NCBI GenBank assembly: GCA_011064865.1
Contig: JAAKFX010000090.1
Span: forward strand, 1-6,451
DNA: 6,451 bases
Direction of reading: 5' to 3'
Source of the DNA: Candidatus Anoxychlamydiales bacterium
Lineage (GTDB): Bacteria; Chlamydiota; Chlamydiia; Chlamydiales; SM23-39
The notes below the pieces were generated by a model, which searched no databases, was not told where the DNA came from, and saw only the letters and a list, made by a program, of their open reading frames with translations. Positions 5,262 to 6,451 of the stretch are shown here, piece by piece. Numbering within the stretch: position 1 is the first letter of the stretch; every line of letters starts with the position of its first letter. The position numbers and the translations under genes were made by a program.

Positions 5262-6451
5262 TTGCAAATATACAAGATCAAAAATTGGCATCTCGTTTTT
5301 CTTTATTTTTACAAAAAGAAAATATCGATAACGAGGTTGAAAAAAGTTTTGATAAAAAAGAAAATAAAGAGATTTTTACAATTTGGGTACACAATGAAGA
5401 TCTTTTAGATAAAGCTAAAGATTATTTTGATGATTTTATCAAAGATCCTAAAAATCCTAAATTTGATGTAAATGAAGATATGTTAAAAAAAGATACTGAT
5501 GAAAAAAAAGATACTGATGAAAAAAAAGAAACTCCTATAAAAGATCCTATGGTGCTAAAAAAGAACTATCCATATAAATGGACATATTTCTTCTTGGCCC
5601 TGTGTGTAGTATTATATTTTGTAAATTTGATGCAGGAGATAAATATAAAGAAAAAACATAATTTAAAACAGCTTGTTATGTTAACGCCTATTCAAATGCT
5701 ATTTTTATATGATCTACCTGAGCAAAGACTGCTTTTAGATGATGTGATAATTAAATATAAATTAGATGATGCAAAAAAACTGGAAAACCCTCCAGAAGAG
5801 GCGCAAGAAGAGATCGATAAAATAGAGAAAATGCCTGTTTTTATGGGGCTTTATGAAATAGTTTTACAAAAGCTGCAAAAAACTAAAGATGTCTCTAAAA
5901 AATCTCCTAAATTATTTGAAAAAATCTTAGATGGTCAAGTGTGGCGACTTTTTACCCCAGCTGTTTTACATAGTGGTATTTTACATATCTTATTTAATAT
6001 GCTCTGGCTTTGGTATCTTGGCAAACAGATGGAGCCGAGACTCAGATCTATTAGATATCTTTTATTTATTATAATTATAGCAGTGGTTTCTAATACCTTT
6101 CAGTATTTGATGGGAGGTCCTTACTTTTTAGGTTTTTCAGGTATTATTACTGGAATGGTCGGTTATATATTTGTCCGGCAAAAAATAGCTCCTTGGGAAG
6201 GATACAACATTCCTAATGCTGTATTCTATTTTATAGGTATATTTATTTTGGCCATGCTCTTTTTGCAGGTAGCTGCTTTTGTCATGGCCGTCATTGGGGG
6301 GCTGGAAAGCCTGGTGGGCGCGGCCATCGGTGCCATCATCATCGAGTTGGCCGTGGTCAACCACATGCCCACCGTGCTTCTTGGCCTCATGGATGAGCCT
6401 GCGCGCGGCATCCGTGATCGGCGGATCGGCGGCGTCGAAGTCAACGTCGCC
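5252..6451 (+). CDS. GlpG-type rhomboid intramembrane serine protease, 3' part replaced by foreign sequence
   Basis: Rhomboids are integral inner-membrane serine proteases that cut transmembrane helices using a Ser-His dyad. The ATG at 5252 overlaps the upstream stop by 10 bp and the frame is open for 400 codons to the window edge. The N-terminal cytosolic domain (about 1-75, with FTIWVHNEDLLDKA) resembles the GlpG N-domain. It is followed by a KKDTDE repeat, TM1 (about 110-127), an unusually long loop of about 100 residues, then WRLFTPAVLHSGILHILFN with the H245-x3-N249 motif. Several TMs and GFSG with nucleophile Ser296 follow. The N249-Ser296 distance of 47 equals E. coli N154-S201. E. coli's TM6 His254 lies 53 residues after its Ser; the equivalent point here (about residue 349) is Gly, with no His until 371, and no AHxxG-like motif appears. 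From about residue 335 the protein is encoded by G+C-rich DNA and is not rhomboid. Native coding therefore ends near 6250-6290. No Shine-Dalgarno is clear; coupling to the gene before is likely. Confidence 0.88.
   Translation, partial: MRLVANIQDQKLASRFSLFLQKENIDNEVEKSFDKKENKEIFTIWVHNEDLLDKAKDYFDDFIKDPKNPKFDVNEDMLKKDTDEKKDTDEKKETPIKDPMVLKKNYPYKWTYFFLALCVVLYFVNLMQEINIKKKHNLKQLVMLTPIQMLFLYDLPEQRLLLDDVIIKYKLDDAKKLENPPEEAQEEIDKIEKMPVFMGLYEIVLQKLQKTKDVSKKSPKLFEKILDGQVWRLFTPAVLHSGILHILFNMLWLWYLGKQMEPRLRSIRYLLFIIIIAVVSNTFQYLMGGPYFLGFSGIITGMVGYIFVRQKIAPWEGYNIPNAVFYFIGIFILAMLFLQVAAFVMAVIGGLESLVGAAIGAIIIELAVVNHMPTVLLGLMDEPARGIRDRRIGGVEVNVA
5486..5533 (+). repeat. 18-bp tandem repeat (KKDTDE) in the rhomboid gene
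   Basis: Two perfect copies of an 18-bp unit (5486-5503 and 5504-5521) and a partial third encode KKDTDE-KKDTDE-KKET at residues 79-94, the charged linker between the cytosolic N-domain and TM1. The unit contains a run of six or more A, so both unit slippage and poly-A frameshifts are possible. Confidence 0.9.
6282..6451 (+). other. G+C-rich foreign segment, transporter-like coding fragment
   Basis: By hand count these bases are about 65% G+C, against about 33% in 6121-6240. The frame continuing from the rhomboid gene has strong G/C preference at third positions, so this is probably the true coding frame of another organism's gene. It reads a hydrophobic Gly/Ala-rich stretch (VMAVIGGLESLVGAAIGAII, then ELAVVNHMPTVLLGLM) and an Arg-rich end (DEPARGIRDRRIGG). 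The GGLxSLxGAxxGAxII pattern recalls membrane permeases such as branched-chain amino acid ABC permeases, but the downstream residues do not fit well and I do not assign a family. The exact joint is uncertain; 6250-6290 is mixed in composition. Confidence 0.75.

Noticed and set aside
6137..6444. Two minus-strand open frames near the right edge
   Set aside because: They are complements of the rhomboid and the G+C-rich segment, crossing the composition break; high G+C leaves few stops. The plus-strand frame gives a more sensible membrane protein.
6282..6451. Reading the rhomboid plus the G+C-rich end as a novel fused protease-transporter
   Set aside because: The fusion deletes the rhomboid catalytic histidine and coincides with an abrupt composition change, so an assembly artefact is far more likely.
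1..6451. CRISPR array, tRNA/rRNA genes, insertion sequences, phage or toxin-antitoxin modules
   Set aside because: None of the needed repeats, cloverleaf sequences, transposase motifs or terminal inverted repeats were seen; the window is almost fully occupied by housekeeping genes.

Overview
The window looks like part of a genome from a member of the Chlamydiota, probably an amoeba- or protist-associated lineage rather than a classical Chlamydia pathogen. The grounds are a very AT-rich genome (the last native stretch is about one third G+C), protein signatures typical of the phylum, and gene order. A leftward dnaJ - rpsU - tsaB block divergent from a rightward lon is, as I recall it, also the order in Chlamydia trachomatis. 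The species cannot be named from the sequence.

Left half, minus strand (read right to left): tsaB (tRNA t6A synthesis), rpsU (ribosomal protein S21) and dnaJ (Hsp40 co-chaperone, cut by the left window edge just before its stop). Between rpsU and dnaJ lies a diverged inverted repeat with the exact arm-spacer-arm geometry of CIRCE, the HrcA operator, which suggests that dnaJ has its own heat-shock control. A divergent intergenic region of 143 bp separates tsaB from lon and carries promoter-like hexamers and a short perfect palindrome.

Right half, plus strand: lon (ATP-dependent protease, TTG start with a good ribosome binding site), a single-domain RfaE/HldE-type nucleotidyltransferase whose start lies 89 bp inside lon, and a GlpG-type rhomboid protease whose start overlaps the nucleotidyltransferase stop by 10 bp. 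These three are packed like one transcription unit. Together the window is mostly housekeeping: protein folding and degradation (dnaJ, lon, rhomboid), translation (rpsU, tsaB) and a probable envelope-sugar activation enzyme.

The last ~170-200 bases do not belong with the rest. At about 6250-6290 composition jumps from about 33% to about 65% G+C, codon use switches to G/C-ending codons, and the rhomboid reading frame runs into an unrelated hydrophobic, transporter-like sequence exactly where the catalytic TM6 histidine should be. The simplest explanation is a chimeric assembly join, not a novel fusion. I see no mobile element, CRISPR array, tRNA or rRNA, and no clearly new biological system. 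The points that deserve checking are the CIRCE-like element, the lon/nucleotidyltransferase dual-coding overlap and the chimeric 3' end.
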